Source: Synaphobranchus kaupii (taxonomy: Eukaryota > Chordata > Actinopteri > Anguilliformes > Synaphobranchidae). Taken from it: a DNA stretch of 64,000 bases. A program made the position numbers and the translations under genes. Shown here one piece after another: positions 1 through 13,638 of the stretch. The notes below the pieces were generated by a model. It ran no database searches, was not told the DNA's origin, and saw only the letters and a program-made list of their open reading frames with translations. Positions within the stretch are counted from its first letter, which is position 1. Each line of letters opens with the position of its first letter. Location: positions 104,730,585 to 104,794,584 of the forward strand of contig CM056377.1 of the NCBI GenBank assembly GCA_029718625.1, read 5' to 3'.

Positions 1-2880
1 TTTGATTGATGGAAAAATGTGCTTCTAATCTGCTTTTATGATTTTATAATGTATTTATAATGCACATAATATACATATAAACATGGAGTTTGTTGAAGTC
101 AGTCATTTTGTATCAATCTGAAATGTGTACTACTATCAGTTAATTATGTCCTGCAAACCTTTCAGCGTGTAGTTAAACTAACAAAAACTAAAGACCATAC
201 TTCCATCTTGTAAACTATGCTATCTTAATGATTAGCAATTCCATAGAGGTCACAAGCTGCTTTTTCAGAATTATGTTAATTACATCTCTGTGTATAACCG
301 TAAGTGTAAACTTTGCATTTTTAACAATTTACATGTTTTCTAACGTGTTCTAAACACAATTATTGATGATAAAGAGTTGACACAGCCAAGATTTAGCTGG
401 ATTAAAAGGCACTAAAAGTGGCTCTATGAGAACATTAAACCTAAAAAACAGTATCTGGTTTGACACATGGAGCCTTTACAAATGTGTCCTGCAAGGGCCG
501 TTGACTTGCTGTTTGCTTGGTCTGCAACTCTCAGCACCTTCCCCGGGGTTCATTTTTGCACTCATTGCCTTTTCCAGAAAACTTGAAAGTCATTTCAAGT
601 TCCATTTAAATACACATGTTAACTGACAATTGTAAAATAAACGATTTACTCTTTTTTGCTGTTGCATTGTTCTAGGTGCCCTGTAAACTGCTCTGATATA
701 CCATTAGTAAAATTACCATATAGTATCTGGATATCCAAGTCTCTTTTCACTTCACTGATAAGGTAATGGCTCAGTACCTCTTAATTTGCTATATTGCGTT
801 TAATTACTGAGCCATGGTCTATAAAACAACAAAAAAGTGACTACTACTACTTCATGTGTTCTCATTTTAATTTTCAGTCCTGAAATGGAAGACTGATACA
901 AATTACGTGACCCTTTTCCAAAATCACATAATTCCATCAAAAAGATGTGATAAAAATTTTGCCCCTCTGTTCTGTCATGTTTGAGTGCTCTTGACATGTT
1001 TTCCCTGCACTGTGGGAATAACAATCAGCCAAAAATATTAGAAATCCTAACCAAATAACTAAAGGTCATTTCAATTATCCAGATGGGCTGTCTGGCAGTC
1101 ATGGTCTACGAGAAATAGAAATAGATGACATAATAGCGAACAAGCAAGGCAGTCCATCAGTATCTTTGTCGGGCTGAATAAAGACAGCTTTGGAGCAAGG
1201 TGGTAGCGGCAGACCACTATTAAACTGAATACAGACAGCTTTAGATCAAGGTAGCAGAGGCAGACCACCAGAAACCCATGTGAAATTAATTTTGTCAAAA
1301 TCCCTGACCTACATCCATGGGGAAATTACAGTTTTTTACGTGGTTCAGTGAAACACATTTCAAAAAGTTGTGTCTAAAACTAAAGAATTGGTGCCTTCCA
1401 GAAATAAACTATAAACAGTAATTGAATACTTTAATTATTTTCTACATAAGTTGAATTCCTAGTATTTTTTCTTTCAGTAGGACTTTTCCTTTCTTTCTTT
1501 ATTCACTTTTACCGGACATGGTATCTATCATGATTACTGCTTCTGTACTGGCATGCTTCTAGCAGAAATATAGCAGTTTCTTTGAAAAATATTCCAAAAC
1601 TTACAGTTTGACTATTTGGACTTCGTATAAAGAGGCCAAATGTTTCTTTTTAAAGCTTCTGTATTTAATTTTAGTCTGATAAGGAAAAAAAAGCATTTTA
1701 ACTGCAGCAGAACGGACATATTTTTTTCTAGAATACGATGGAACACATTTCTTCCTTGTATAGTCATACTCTTGAGAGCACTGAAAAAATGATTTGAACC
1801 TGCGGTTTAATCTCTAGCAGAGAGCATTAAAACTAGTGCGAAACTCATATGAAAACGTACTATACATTGACAGTGTGTTCTGCAAGTCTAAAGTGCAGCT
1901 GGGAAGAAAGGAATGAGAGAAGGATAATGGACAGAAAGAAAGGAAGAAAAAATGCAAAGTTAAACAACAGCAAAATTTTGCCTGAGAGGTAACTCAAATT
2001 ACCCTTTTGAAACTTCAGGGTGGTTATCGATGTTTTAATCTCTGGCAAGGAATGAAAATGAACTAAAAAAAACAACAAACAAAAAAAATGTCATGCTGCT
2101 TTAAGCGTCCAAAGCTTGCCCCTCACCGCAGGAGTTCAAAAGCATAATAACAGAGCCTCACTCATCACCACCAAGAGAAATGCAAGGATGTTTTTCAATT
2201 CCTTTTTTAATTACGTGTGCTAATTTGATCATTAAAAAAACTGCAAAAATTACTGTAAAGTACAAAGGCTCTGGAAATACTTAAAGCAACAGCAACCAAA
2301 AGTGTTAAAGAAAACCCACATGTGTAGAATAAGGCCTAGCTGCATTCATGGCAACGCTGCGTACGCTCCAGTGATCTACTGAGTCAAAGACATGGGGATG
2401 GAGTCAAGCCAAGAGGGGAGAGGGGTGGAATTACAGGCATTAATAGAGAACAGATGGGCTGGATTTATGATCAGATATGCAGAAGTACCAGGGAAGAGCA
2501 GTGTCCCCTGTCTAGTGGTGGTCAGCATGGAATGCTATGCAGTGACTCCCATGGTACGCCTGTCGCCAACTAAGGATTTCAAGCTTAACTGAAGATGCAG
2601 ATGTACAGTATAATTAATTTGTTTGTGGTGGCATGTTTTGAACATTTTTGTACTAATGAAAAAAACCCCTCACAAAATGCATAATGGCTGACAGACAGCC
2701 ACAGCTGTAGATGTACAGCAATACACTCTTGACTATATCTCTATATTATTTTTGACACAGTATCTACTATAATTAATCCTTCCTCCCTAACCTATCCATT
2801 GGAAAACATGACGTTTTTGACTACCTGTTGTGCATTGTGCTCTGCTTGTTGTTTTGATCATAGCTGTTGCCATTGTTCCG
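1..2880. other. AT-rich DNA, no gene seen
   Basis: No reading frame here looks like a protein: the frames are short, of biased composition and lack recognisable motifs. A pyrimidine-rich stretch with TTTC repeats lies near 1485-1505, and A-rich runs lie near 2065-2090. I see no terminal inverted repeats, RNA gene or exon-like block flanked by convincing splice sites. Confidence 0.6.
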
Positions 2881-3480
2881 CGCCCCCCCCCCACCATCAC
2901 ACGGCAGCTTCTACCCGCTGCAAGTCAACCATCACTCAGCGCGCCCCAATTTCTGCTACAGCTTCAGAGGGCTGAATTAAGGAGAAACTTGAGCTGGGCC
3001 AGATTGTAATCAAAGCAAAAATAATGAGCCCAGGACAAAGAACCGTGCTAATATTCCACGGTACGTTTCTTTCTTTCTTTTCCGCAGTGCCCCGAAAAAC
3101 ATAAACAAGCACGTGAGAGGGAAAATGAATGGATGCGAATGTCCTTCATGCCTCCGTCCCGTGAGCTCCGGAGGAGGACTGTGCCTCTCTCTCATGGCCG
3201 AGTCGCTAATGAGCTAATCACCTGAGGGGATTCTTCTCGGCTTACTGAAACAACCAGGGAGTTAAGCGCACATCCCTCACAACTGTCCTTGCGTGTGTGA
3301 CCCACCGACCGGAGGACGGAGGCTTCCAGCCGGTAGCCAAGTCAGGCAGCATCTGTTCCTCTCTGCTAGCGGGGGCTCAGGCATTTTCCATGATGAAGAA
3401 CGGAGGCAAAGATCCCCGCACAGCAGACATCAGCATCGAGCATTCGAGGTTTGTTGACTTTTTAAATTAATTAAAGGAGG
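2881..3480. other. GC-richer block, unassigned
   Basis: A C run at about 2882-2892 is followed by roughly 500 bp that is clearly richer in G+C than the flanking DNA, including GC-rich text around 3290-3420. It could be a conserved non-coding element or an untranslated exon. I found no coding frame that supports an exon. This is inference from composition only. Confidence 0.25.
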
Positions 3481-6284
3481 CAAAATGATACGCCGCTACA
3501 ATTTGTAAGGAAAACACTTGGCCCCGCTGTAAATGATGCGTACTATTGCCATAGCACTTCAGGTAAATAACACTGAGATCAGTTTTAGTCATGTGAACAA
3601 AGGCCGCCTCTCAACCCCTCTCTCCCTCCATGGCTTTTCTGGATGGCATTTTTATGCTCACCATCCATTGCTGTCAAGATCTTTTGATATCCTGCTTGAG
3701 CTGCGACAATAATTTAAGTAATAAGAATGAGGAGAGACATCAGTTTTGTATTCTTGTGGCTGTTTGAACTAACATAAATGCTACCAGATTTAAAACAGAA
3801 TGTAACAAGGAGGAAAATCACTGACATTATTTATACAGAAAATGATTGTAGCCTGCCCTCGGCCAGATCATCAGAATTCTGGAATGGCTGGCAATAGTTT
3901 CACATCTGGATTTTCCCCTCCCAGCTCCATCTCTGACAGTGTGGCGGCCCAGGCCCTGTAGCAGCTGCAGTCCTAACATGACAAGTTCTGTAAATTTCAC
4001 ACTCTGCTGGCTGCCAAAGAAACAGGCCCCAGATTTTTTTATGCAAGCTGCTGGCTTTTCATCTCTGGTATGGACCTCATCCCTATTTGGATGCAGCATG
4101 GAAACATCTTGAAGTCACCAGCTATGGGCCATTTGCAGCTCTCAAACAAATCAACAGAACTTCAGATCACTGGTAATCTGCAATCCATATCACATATGTG
4201 GAGAACGTAAGCGAAAACCATTCAGAATCCCAGAACAGACGAGGTATTTTTTTTCTAATGGCAGGTTTCTTATAATATTATGTATAGATGGGGATGGAGA
4301 AATTGACTTGGTTTTTCAACAAGATCTGTTTTTGCCCAACCTCCACACATTTGAAAAAACAGCAACAAGATAGGCCCCATCTTTGTTCTGCTGTCCCACT
4401 TGTTATTTCACAATAAGGTCTAGTTATGGCTGGGTGTCTGTGCAATTGCGCTTTGAAAAGACATTCATCAATTGTTCTCATATTTTACAGTTACATTTTC
4501 ACTGGAAACTGTGCAGCTGTATGAGAACTGAAATAAACACCAATTTTCCTCAGGAGAAACATTTTTAGGTGGACCTTTAGTAAATTATGGGAAAGCTTGA
4601 CAGTCCTTTTAATAAAAGAGTATCATTAATCTGACAAATTTCAGAGGTTAAAAGTTTTCCACATCAAGACATATATTCCAATCACATATATTTACTCAAG
4701 CTCCACATATTGATAGCAGTGTGATAAAAGTCTTTATTCCAGCTATGAAACAGCCACAGTTTTAGAACCACAGTTGTAACAAATGTTTTCCATCCATTTT
4801 AAAGAAATCTTCTCATTCAGCAAGTGTCAGCCTTGGGGGGGAAACTAAATAAAAAGCAGACATAGTCTCTATCATTGAAACCTGTCACTTGGCTGAAACC
4901 TGTGAGAAAATCTGAGCTTTGGTGTCAGTGAATATCCCTTGTTATTGGACATTTTGTCTTATCTGCATGACCCCTCTCACTATCAATATCAATCTTCTGC
5001 CACAGGACATTCGGTGTGAATCCAGAGCCTGATATCAAGCAGCTCTTATAGTTCATTGATTATATCTGCCATGGTTACTCTAATTACAGGCCCGATTGTG
5101 ATGAAACACGGCGAGGCATGGCTTGTCTTGGCCACATACGGAGGGCATCACATCCCAGTTTTTTGATGAGAAAATGGGTGAATGTTCAGTCGTTGTGCCA
5201 AGTATTGTGTGGGCTTGAATGATGTTGAAATAATGTTACTCTCACATGGGTCAAAGTAAATGCTGTTAACATGGCTGCATGACACGCCATATGAAAGGCA
5301 ACAAATAATCCTTCATAAATCATGCAAAAAAAAAACTGAAGAATATATTGTGTTGGACTGAGGAAAGTTATGTACAAACCAATATTACCTGCATTAAAAC
5401 TAGGATTGCGGATAACTTCTGAAGATGGTGAACAATTAAAATAGCAAAATTTTCCTTCCATGTGTTCTTTGTGCAAACACTGAATGTGCCTTTCAAAATA
5501 CATTTTTCTAGCAGATGCAGTGAAATATGAGATAAATAGCAAATAATTACAGTAAGTGCCATTGACAAATGAATAAATATCTATGGTACATTAATTTCTC
5601 ATTAGAATGGCTTGGTGGTATGATTTAAACAATTATGTTCAGATGTCTTCTGGTGGAGTCATGCAGTTGCAGACAGAATTGCATTTTTTGTTGTCTTCTG
5701 ATGTTCATTTATTGTTTTGACATACAGAGCTTTGTGGTGGAAAACAACATTTTTCTTTGCAAGCAAAATGATTATACCATAGTGAGTCCTGCAGGGACAC
5801 TGTGACTGCAGTTTGTACTTTGATGAAATGTTGTGACCTGACACACTATGATCCAGAAAGATGGGATAATTCAGGTGCAATGTACAGCCTCCTCAGCTGC
5901 TTTCCAGTGTGCAGTCAAGGTCTTTATGACCACCACTGCTCTCAGCTAAGGAGAAGCCATAATCTCATTCCCAGCAATGTTCAGCAGAGATCAGAGGCAG
6001 TAAACGTAACTGGGCCATGGGATAACCATGACCCAAACACCGTGCAACACTGTTTACATATGGATCAAGCTGATTTTTCACATTCTGCTTTTCCAGATAG
6101 ACTTTCATTATACAATTTTTCTTATATTTGACAGACATTTTTACTTTTACTGAATTAGCCACAGAATATTTGCTATGTAAAGAAATAAGCCTTTCTACTT
6201 CATATTTGCACATCTACAGTATGTAATTCACAAGGAAATCTGAAGTCACATCTTTTATTTATCATTTTACCCATAAACAATAGC
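3481..6284. other. AT-rich DNA, no gene seen
   Basis: Several short frames exist (for example minus strand 5186-5542), but none has a recognisable domain or codon pattern. A moderately GC-rich patch near 5080-5165 could be a conserved non-coding element. I see no repeat boundaries before the hAT-like element that begins at 6285. Confidence 0.5.
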
Positions 6285-7128
6285 CAGTGTTGGGGAAACT
6301 ACTCTGAAAGTGTAGTTTCACAAACTACCACTTACTTCACACTGAAAGCCAAGCTACCCTAAAGAGAAATGTAGTTTGCGAAACTACAATTACTCATAAA
6401 AAACTACAATAAAAAATTATCATAAACTTCAAAATGTGATACAAATTTTATTATAACAAAAACAATATGAAATGAAGTGACTCAGTTTTACAAAAATACC
6501 AGACATATTGTGGGACAATATTCTATAATATAATTAAATGAGTAGGCTTGACAGCACTACAAAACTCCAAGGCACTCAATCGCCACTGAATAAAGTTTGT
6601 TATTATTTGGCTATATCATAATAGAACAGCGCACTAATGTGTAGGCAAGTGTTACAGGGTACCCTGATGAAGGCATGGGTTGCTGACACGTGTTGGTGCA
6701 CTTTTCTATAATGATGTAGAGCATTAATCGTAGAGCAGAATCTTTAAAAATGTAACATTTTTGAAATTGGCCATGTATTAATACTGACCTTTATATGGGT
6801 TCTTAGATTCATGTTTGTTGTCTTTGCTGTGAAGATGATTTCATTTTTGGCTTGTAAAGCTCACACTTCCGTTGGGTTAGCTAGTACGTAGTATTAAAGT
6901 ATGCTTAAATAGGGCCATGGTTGTTCCCCAGACATGACGTGAGAACCTATATACAGCTCAGTGGGGAGAACCATCGATGTGTAGTAATTGGCAGTTGACC
7001 GTGGGCAACTATAGTGGAGCACAGTGGTTCTCACCAATCAAGTTTAAAGGGATAAGAGAGTGGAGGCAGTATTTGGGCAATGGGGTTTGGAAAAAATCTA
7101 CATGTAGTTAAACTACTCCCCAACACTG
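6285..7128. mobile_element. Non-autonomous hAT-like DNA transposon
   Basis: The segment begins CAGTGTTGGGGAAACTAC and ends with the inverted counterpart GTAGTTAAACTACTCCCCAA followed by CACTG. The inverted repeats read CAGTGTTGGGG at both ends, a terminus common in fish hAT elements. The 8-bp flanks (ACAATAGC left, GTAATAGT right) match at five positions and differ only by transitions, as expected for an old 8-bp target duplication. About 844 bp lie between the ends with no transposase frame, so it would depend on a transposase supplied elsewhere. The interior contains a hammerhead-like motif at 6659-6699, suggesting that a Penelope fragment was captured or inserted. Confidence 0.75.
6659..6699 (+). 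ncRNA. Decayed hammerhead-ribozyme-like motif (copy 3)
   Basis: The order is stem I strand GTACC, core CTGATGA, stem II AGGC...GCT, then GACA where a hammerhead has GAAA, then a GTT triplet, then GGTGC. GTACC pairs with GGTGC over five positions, including one G-U pair. It resembles the copies at 14995-15033 and 35665-35700. The changed A in GAAA should abolish cleavage, so this reads as a fossil. It sits inside the hAT-like element. The assignment rests on comparison with the other two copies. Confidence 0.4.
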
Positions 7129-9795
7129 GTAATAGTACATTAAAAAATGTTTGTTAGCAAATGAGCAAGATGGTTGTGTCACATGTAGGGTATGTATCAG
7201 GTCGAAACGTTATATATACTGTTGCATATGTTCAACATGTTCATTGCACCATTGAATACTTTCACATAAAGTGTGCTCTGTAACTATACCTGAGATAGAA
7301 CCATTCCACAATTCTCTTCTTGTGAATTTTTATAGTCACTATAAAAGTCTAGAGTCTCATAAGGCAAAAGCATAGAGCTATTTGTGGAATAGAATACACA
7401 TACATTTTATGTCCAGTTTGGAGCAGATGCAATGTGATGGAAAATAGTTATTGTACATGGGAAAAAAAGCAGAACAATTTGCAGGTTTTCATATTAAACA
7501 GTAGTGCAGTCTAATGTGCCACTGTTTCTCTGTGCTTAATATAAGTATTCATTATGCAACATGAATTTTCTGACCAGCTCTTGAAGCACATAATGGGATA
7601 TAAAGTCAAGTCTATACAGCAGAGCTGAGAGAGTGGAGACGAAATACTGGAGTGTACTCCATCTCCTCTGATAACACTCTAACCCTCAAATAGCTCCAGA
7701 TTTCTTCATTTGTTTGTTCACTTTGTACGTTGAATCACCCATCTCCATTCTCCACAGTGCTTTACTGCCTAAACTGTTCACTTTTCATATGGAAGAGTAA
7801 TAAAGCACAGTGTGGAAGCCTTGGACTCTGGAGATTGTATCTTGGACAGACTAAATAAATGAGCTGTGCCAGAGCGTTCATTATAGTTTCATTAATCGTA
7901 ATGCAAGGAGAGGGAAGGATTTTTAATTTCCAGGAAATACAACAGACAGTTTTACAGCATTTCGGACAATAACACAAATTCAGCATTCATTTTATTATCA
8001 CCAAAATAGGAAGACACACATAGACTCCTGCATTAGACAAATCCCCCCAAAACCAGGAGAAAGTACAAAATGTTCAGAATTAATTATGTTGTCCTCAACT
8101 AACATTTTTATAACATTAGCTTTTCTTCCTTGATTTCCTGTTATAAATCCCAGGGCATTAGTCCAATGGATTTACTTAACTTTCAGTGTATCCATCTGTT
8201 TTTTAATTTTTTTCCCAGTCTACGATAGTATTGGCCAGTTAAGCTGATGCACCGTGAATGACTGTTTTAATTCAGCATGTGGTGTTGAGACTATATATAC
8301 AGTAGGTTAACTGGGGGTTAATACATAACACTAATTAATCCTAAATAATAACAACGCTATTATTTATTTTGTAAATATAGCTTTATAATGTTGTATTTAA
8401 TTATATTTATCCCAAGCAGTAGTCTACAAATGTGAAGTAACTGCTGAAAGATTGCTCTTTGTTCCACAAACTTCAGGTAGATTTAATGTCTGTTGTTAAA
8501 AATGATTTTAGTACTATTATGCTATTCCACAGAATGATGAATTACACCTTGAGGAACAATTATACCTAATGGTACTCTGCCAGAAATGTTGATAAATGTA
8601 AATGGATAATCTATTTATCTTTTCATAAGGCTACTGTTGTTCTCGAGGTTCCCCGTGTAGCATACCCTTCTAATTTCTCACAGTGCAGGATACAAAACTA
8701 TATGCAACAAATAGAGTTGGCCATATGTAATTCATTTTCATTTATGCTTAAAAACAAACAATGTAGATCTATGCACCCTGTCACTTCACACCTGCTTTAC
8801 TTTGTGTTGCGCAAATCCTCTTCTGTTCCTAATCAAAACTAAAACCTACCCATAAACATAAAAGGTAGCTACTTGCTTTCCAGCCAGCCCTGTCTAGCCA
8901 GGAGGGAAACATTATATATAGATAGTAGAAATGCATTGGCAGGCAATGATACACTAGCTTAAGTTAGCTTCCAAAAGCTGTCTACATGAAAAAAAACCAG
9001 GACAGCTGCATTGTGCAGGAAAGACCCTACCAAAAAGCATGCCATATGATGTGAATTATTTTCTTGTTATTAAGCAATGCATAATTTAAAATAATACACT
9101 TATTTATGCTCCATTTAACAGGCCATGGTTGCGATTAACATGCAGAAAATCATACATTTTAGCATTATATAGTATCCCATCAACCTTCCTATGTATCCAA
9201 TAAGACTTGGCATACCGTCTTACTGCACATAATTCCGTGTTGTGGAAACATCTAGTGCTCTACTAGCCCTACTGAAACAAATACAATTTAGTAGATTATA
9301 TTATCCTATTTTCTCATTATAGTATTTTAACAGCATTGGCACATCAGCAACCTTGTTTACATTTTCATATTTGTTAATTAAGTACCCTGAAGCTTACATT
9401 CCCCTGAGTGACTCTGACTTCAGTTTTATAAACAACCTTGTTGTTTTCTTAAAACTTGAACTTGGGCATCTCATTACTGTACAGTGCTAAATATCAATGA
9501 CTCAAAAGATTCTTTGGATTTACGGACAAGAATCGAAATGAAACACAAAATTGTTATTTCCAGTTCCTTTGCCGAATCCCTCTGATGTACCAGTCCCTTA
9601 GTTGTACTGTCAGTGTGATCAAATCTAATCATTTTCCATTTCCATCTTTTGAGGCGAAAAACAGCATCTTAAATCTATAGCACATTTTATCTTCTTTCCA
9701 TATTTAACTCTAACCTACACATTGTCCAAACTTATTTCAGCACATTATACAGTATGTAAGTGCAATTGAATTAAAAAGGAAATAATGATATAAAA

Positions 9796-9798
<3 letters not shown>
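7129..9798. other. AT-rich DNA, possible Penelope tail remnant near 7190-7330
   Basis: Immediately after the hAT-like element, 7197-7211 contains TCGAAACGTT followed by about 120 bp that resembles the tails of Penelope-type elements in general character. The ribozyme core CTGANGA is absent, so I do not call a ribozyme. The remainder to 9798 is AT-rich with no gene or repeat boundary that I can support. Confidence 0.3.
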
Positions 9799-9828
<30 letters not shown>

Positions 9829-9829
9829 G
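9799..9829. repeat. (AAT)n microsatellite
   Basis: About ten uninterrupted AAT units, followed by unique sequence. Confidence 0.95.
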
Positions 9830-12275
9830 ACAAATTACTAGTTATTTTTTGAGTAATTATGATGAATAGATCTAAAGCAAAATAATTGCTTGTTATGAGC
9901 TCCAACCATTACAAATACCTTGACATTATAAATCAGCCATGTACTATTGAATAATGAGGACAAAAAAATGCTTTGCTTCATTTATTTACATAGGCTACAT
10001 TGTAAAATAACACGTTACATGTCGATCATAGTTTCTGCAAAGTAGTTTATATATTCCCATGGTTTTGTCTCCGTTAATATAATAAAAATAAAGAGATACA
10101 CTCGGCCCAGGATTTCCCTTGCCTGCTCATTTAGAAACAACCTAAGCATCTGGACAGACAAGCAATAGTCAGACAGACAGACAGACAGGCGCACCTCTGA
10201 CTATACAAATAACATTCTTAACCGAGCCTCTAAATTTGGATGCAACGGTAAACAATAATGCAGGATCCTTTTGGATTTTAAGACCATCACTGATCCTCTG
10301 GGAGAAGAAGAATAGACCTGCGCCCATGCCCAGAGTTTTTGCGGCGGAGAATTGTCATGGGAGTAATCCCACTCCATGGGGTCTGCACCCCCTGTCATTA
10401 CTACCCAATAACCATGCTGTGACACCGCGTCGGCGAATGACAACTCCACAAAGCCGGCGTCCCGGGCCACTGCTGGGGCTTCTTGCTATGCACTGCTGTG
10501 CGTGGAATCTGCATTGGGGGAATAAAGGAGATGAGCATCGTGTTTACAATGAGCGCCTGGGTGTTGAAACCATGTCAGGCCACTGTGTGACCACCCATCA
10601 AATCCCTGCTTCCCTCGTGGCATCCCTGCCCCGTGCAGAGGTGGTCGGAGACAAGGGCTTTCAGCGGGGCTGCAGCCGGCGGAACTGACAGCTGGAATGG
10701 CGGCATGCTCACACCTCAAGCCGAGACAATGCTAACTCTCCCCTCACGAGGAACAGAGAGGATGGTGGAAATGAACGGCCACTGCCATTGTCATGCTGGC
10801 ACCCTTTCAAAATAACGAGGTTTAGCATAGGGCTAATTGAAAATGACAAGCCCTTGAATGTTCGACGTTTACGTATTTCAACCAGAAACCAGATTGGGAA
10901 TCGTAAAAATAATAATAAAGCTCCATTCATCCTTTTTATCCGTTATGTTTTTATGAGTTTTATTTTTAGGTCCTGCTGGTATATTATTTGCACCTTAATG
11001 TGATTAGCCTAAATTTTGTTTTCCGTACAATTACCTTGCAGTTATTTTAAGGATAATTTATCAGCTCTCTTTCGCCAGGAGCTGAGTTTACACCTACAGG
11101 GAAAAACATTCCTCCTCAGTATCTGTCTTATAAGGTGTTTAATCAGAGACACATGCACCCAAAAATTCTGTCTGACAGAAGGCGGAGGCTATAAAGTACA
11201 TATATCAACCCAGGAAAAAAAGGAAGACATTCCTTTTTCATATTCCATGTTGATTTTTCCACATAACTTCACCCAGGTCATTGTTGTGTGACTCAAATTA
11301 GCTCTTTCCCCACGTACATTTATTCTTCGGTTTACATCCCTCAACAATATTGCAGCTGGCCCTCCATATAGGTTAGACATGATCATTACTTCCAATACAT
11401 TACCCGTGTGTATTCCAATGCTTTAAAATAACATTTTCTTTAAAAAATATTCATTTTTAACCAAGGCCCCCTGTGCATACAGTAGCTCTGCATTTCTAGT
11501 AATACATGCATCAGATTATAATGATATTTAAACCTAGTACATAGTTCAGCACAGTGCTGACTTACTGAATGCTAATGATAAAATAACAAGGGAAATAATA
11601 GGCTACTCTGCTCATTAAAACTCTCATGGACATTTCCTTTTTCACTTATTAAAAGCTGAAAAAAGGAGTCAAATAAACTGATGAGCTGAAGTGCAATTGG
11701 TTTAGAATGCTAGTTTGTTCATTACTGTAATGTAGGTAGACTGCATAACTAGGAGGCTGGCAATTTGGTGCTGTGAATAAGTGAAATTATGATACTTGTT
11801 AAAGAAATGACCTTCCTTTATAGGATAATTCTGAAGCAATGGAGATCATTTAAGTAAAAATGGCATTCATATTAGTTATATTTTCAGTATGCTGGTGAAA
11901 TCAGAATGAAAAAGAAATTCAAATGCAGTATATTCATGAAGGAGTCATTTTGTCTTTCACACACATGCACAAATGCATGAACACACACACTCCAGAGTGA
12001 TCCTTTCTTGGTTATTATTTATGTATTAAAAAACAACATTTTCCTATTATCATATTATTGAGCCCAGATTCCAAAGCACAAATAATCACAAAGCAATTCT
12101 CTTTACCACATCACATTAATTTCAATTGAAATGGCTGCTGCATAATTTAAATGCTCTTCTTTTCGCCATTCCATTGAAAGCAAGATGCACACTATACCAA
12201 ATAACCGCGATATTTAACATATGAAAACCTACTACAGCAATGCACAAAGAATGGGCAAATATATGTGTATATATA
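9830..12275. other. No gene seen; GC-richer block at about 10.2-10.75 kb
   Basis: A short CAGA repeat lies at 10168-10189. From about 10200 to 10750 the sequence is GC-richer, and overlapping frames are open on both strands (plus 10236-10688, minus 10201-10470). Neither translation contains a domain I recognise, and the open frames are probably a by-product of composition. A conserved non-coding element or an unrecognised exon are both possible. 10.8-12.27 kb is AT-rich with nothing supportable. Confidence 0.35.
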
Positions 12276-12420
12276 CAGTGGTGCTATAAAGTTTGTGAAC
12301 CCTTTAGAATTGTCTGTATATCTGCATAAATAAGCTTCTTCTCTGCAGGTGTTTTGAGTAAATTAGATGATAGTGTGACACTCAGTCTAAAACATTCATT
12401 CTCTGAAGTAAATGCTGATT

Positions 12421-12640
12421 TTCGACACACTATTCTAATTTCTTGAAATACTGTTTTGGGGGTTTTCTGGAGCTGTAAGCCAAAATTATGAAAAATGAAA
12501 CAAATAAAGGCTAGAAATATTTCACTTTGTGTGTCATGAATCTATAATCTATGAAAGTTTCACTTTTTGAATGGAATTATGAAAAAAAAAAAACTTTTCC
12601 ATGATATTCAAATTTTTTGGAAAGGATCTGCATATCTGTG
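12421..12640. mobile_element. Fragment of a second Tc1-like terminal repeat
   Basis: The segment includes AAAATTATGAAAAATGAAAC, a stretch with AGTTTCACTTTTTGAATGGA, and TTCCATGATATTCAAATTTT. This matches my memory of a widespread fish Tc1-type terminal repeat read toward its outer end, with a degraded terminus near 12625. Only one end is visible, so it is an internal fragment nested in the element at 12276-13639. The family assignment is from recognition and not from a search. Confidence 0.5.
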
Positions 12641-12989
12641 TGACCGTAAACATAGCCAGCCATGCATCTAGCTAACATTGACAGAAAAATCCACAAGAGC
12701 TGGTTTATAATTTGCAAACAATAAATAAATTGCAAACGCAGCCTATACATTAGCTGATCAATTTACAGTGTAGGACTCGTCATCGCTTGTCATTGTCAAA
12801 ATAGAATAAGCTTGTCTCAAAATATAATGTTGCGCTCGGCTCGTGTTCGTTCAGTGTCCTCAACCTGGCAACCCGCGTGAACTTCGAGTCTGGGGACGAA
12901 GGGGCGGGCGGAGACAACTCTCCAATATTTTGAATTTGGACTGCAGTACCCATTTTAAACGCTCGGTGTCAATGTTACATATAGCTCCT

Positions 12990-13455
12990 TTAAATGCTTT
13001 GTTGGAAAAAAGTATGGATCATACATATTTTTAAAGTATCATTTTTAATATTTGGTCACATATCATTTGCATGCTGTTACTTCCTGAAGTCTGTGACCCA
13101 TCATTATCAAAAGACTCTCGATATCTTATTTTCAGGTACTGTAACAAGCGATACTATAACCTCTCTGCATTTGAATGGGTCTCTATGGGAACTGGGGGGT
13201 GAGACTAGATTCAGCTGTAAATTACACTGGTACAGTATGGACCACATGACTGGCTAAAAGTCATCCAGGGTCTCAGGTATCAAACAAGCCCCAAACCATC
13301 ACTCTGCGGCCAGATATGGAGTAGATGTGGATGGATCACTGCAAGGGTTATTTCTACTGACTCATTTTCCTATAGAACTCTATGGGGAAAAAAGTCAGGA
13401 GAAGAAACCCTTAAAATGTTCACATGGTTTCACATACTTTTTCCAACAAAGCGTT
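12990..13455. repeat. Inner foldback segment related to the 18-20.9 kb element
   Basis: An inverted pair, GCTTTGTTGGAAAAAAGTAT near 12992 and ATACTTTTTCCAACAAAGC near 13434, brackets about 420 bp. The bracketed DNA is closely related to the arms of the palindromic element at 17973-20888. They share TTTTTAAAGTATCAT, CTTCCTGAAGTCTGTGACCC, GCGATACTATAAC and GTCAGGAGAAGAAACCCTT. It therefore holds one arm and the central loop of the same foldback family. Confidence 0.7.
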
Positions 13456-13637
13456 TAATGTTGGATAATTTTGCTCAATAAATAAATTATAAAAGAATGT
13501 TTTTTGTGTTTTTTGTTGAGCTGGGTTCACTTTATCAAGTTTTAGGACATAGATGAAGATGTGATAGATAGATTTTAGATCGAATTTATGCAGATATACA
13601 GAAAATTCTAAAGGGTTCACAAACTTTCTAGCACCAC

Positions 13638-13638
<1 letters not shown>

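Noticed and set aside
5186..5542. 118-residue minus-strand frame
   Set aside because: No recognisable domain, low-complexity composition and no splice or promoter context.
7197..7211. Possible fourth hammerhead copy (TCGAAACGTT)
   Set aside because: The CTGANGA half is missing and no stem I partner can be found, so it is at most a tail remnant.
10236..10688. 150-residue frame in a GC-richer block
   Set aside because: Frames are open on both strands at once, the translation has no recognisable domain, and there is no splice support. Kept only as an unassigned block.
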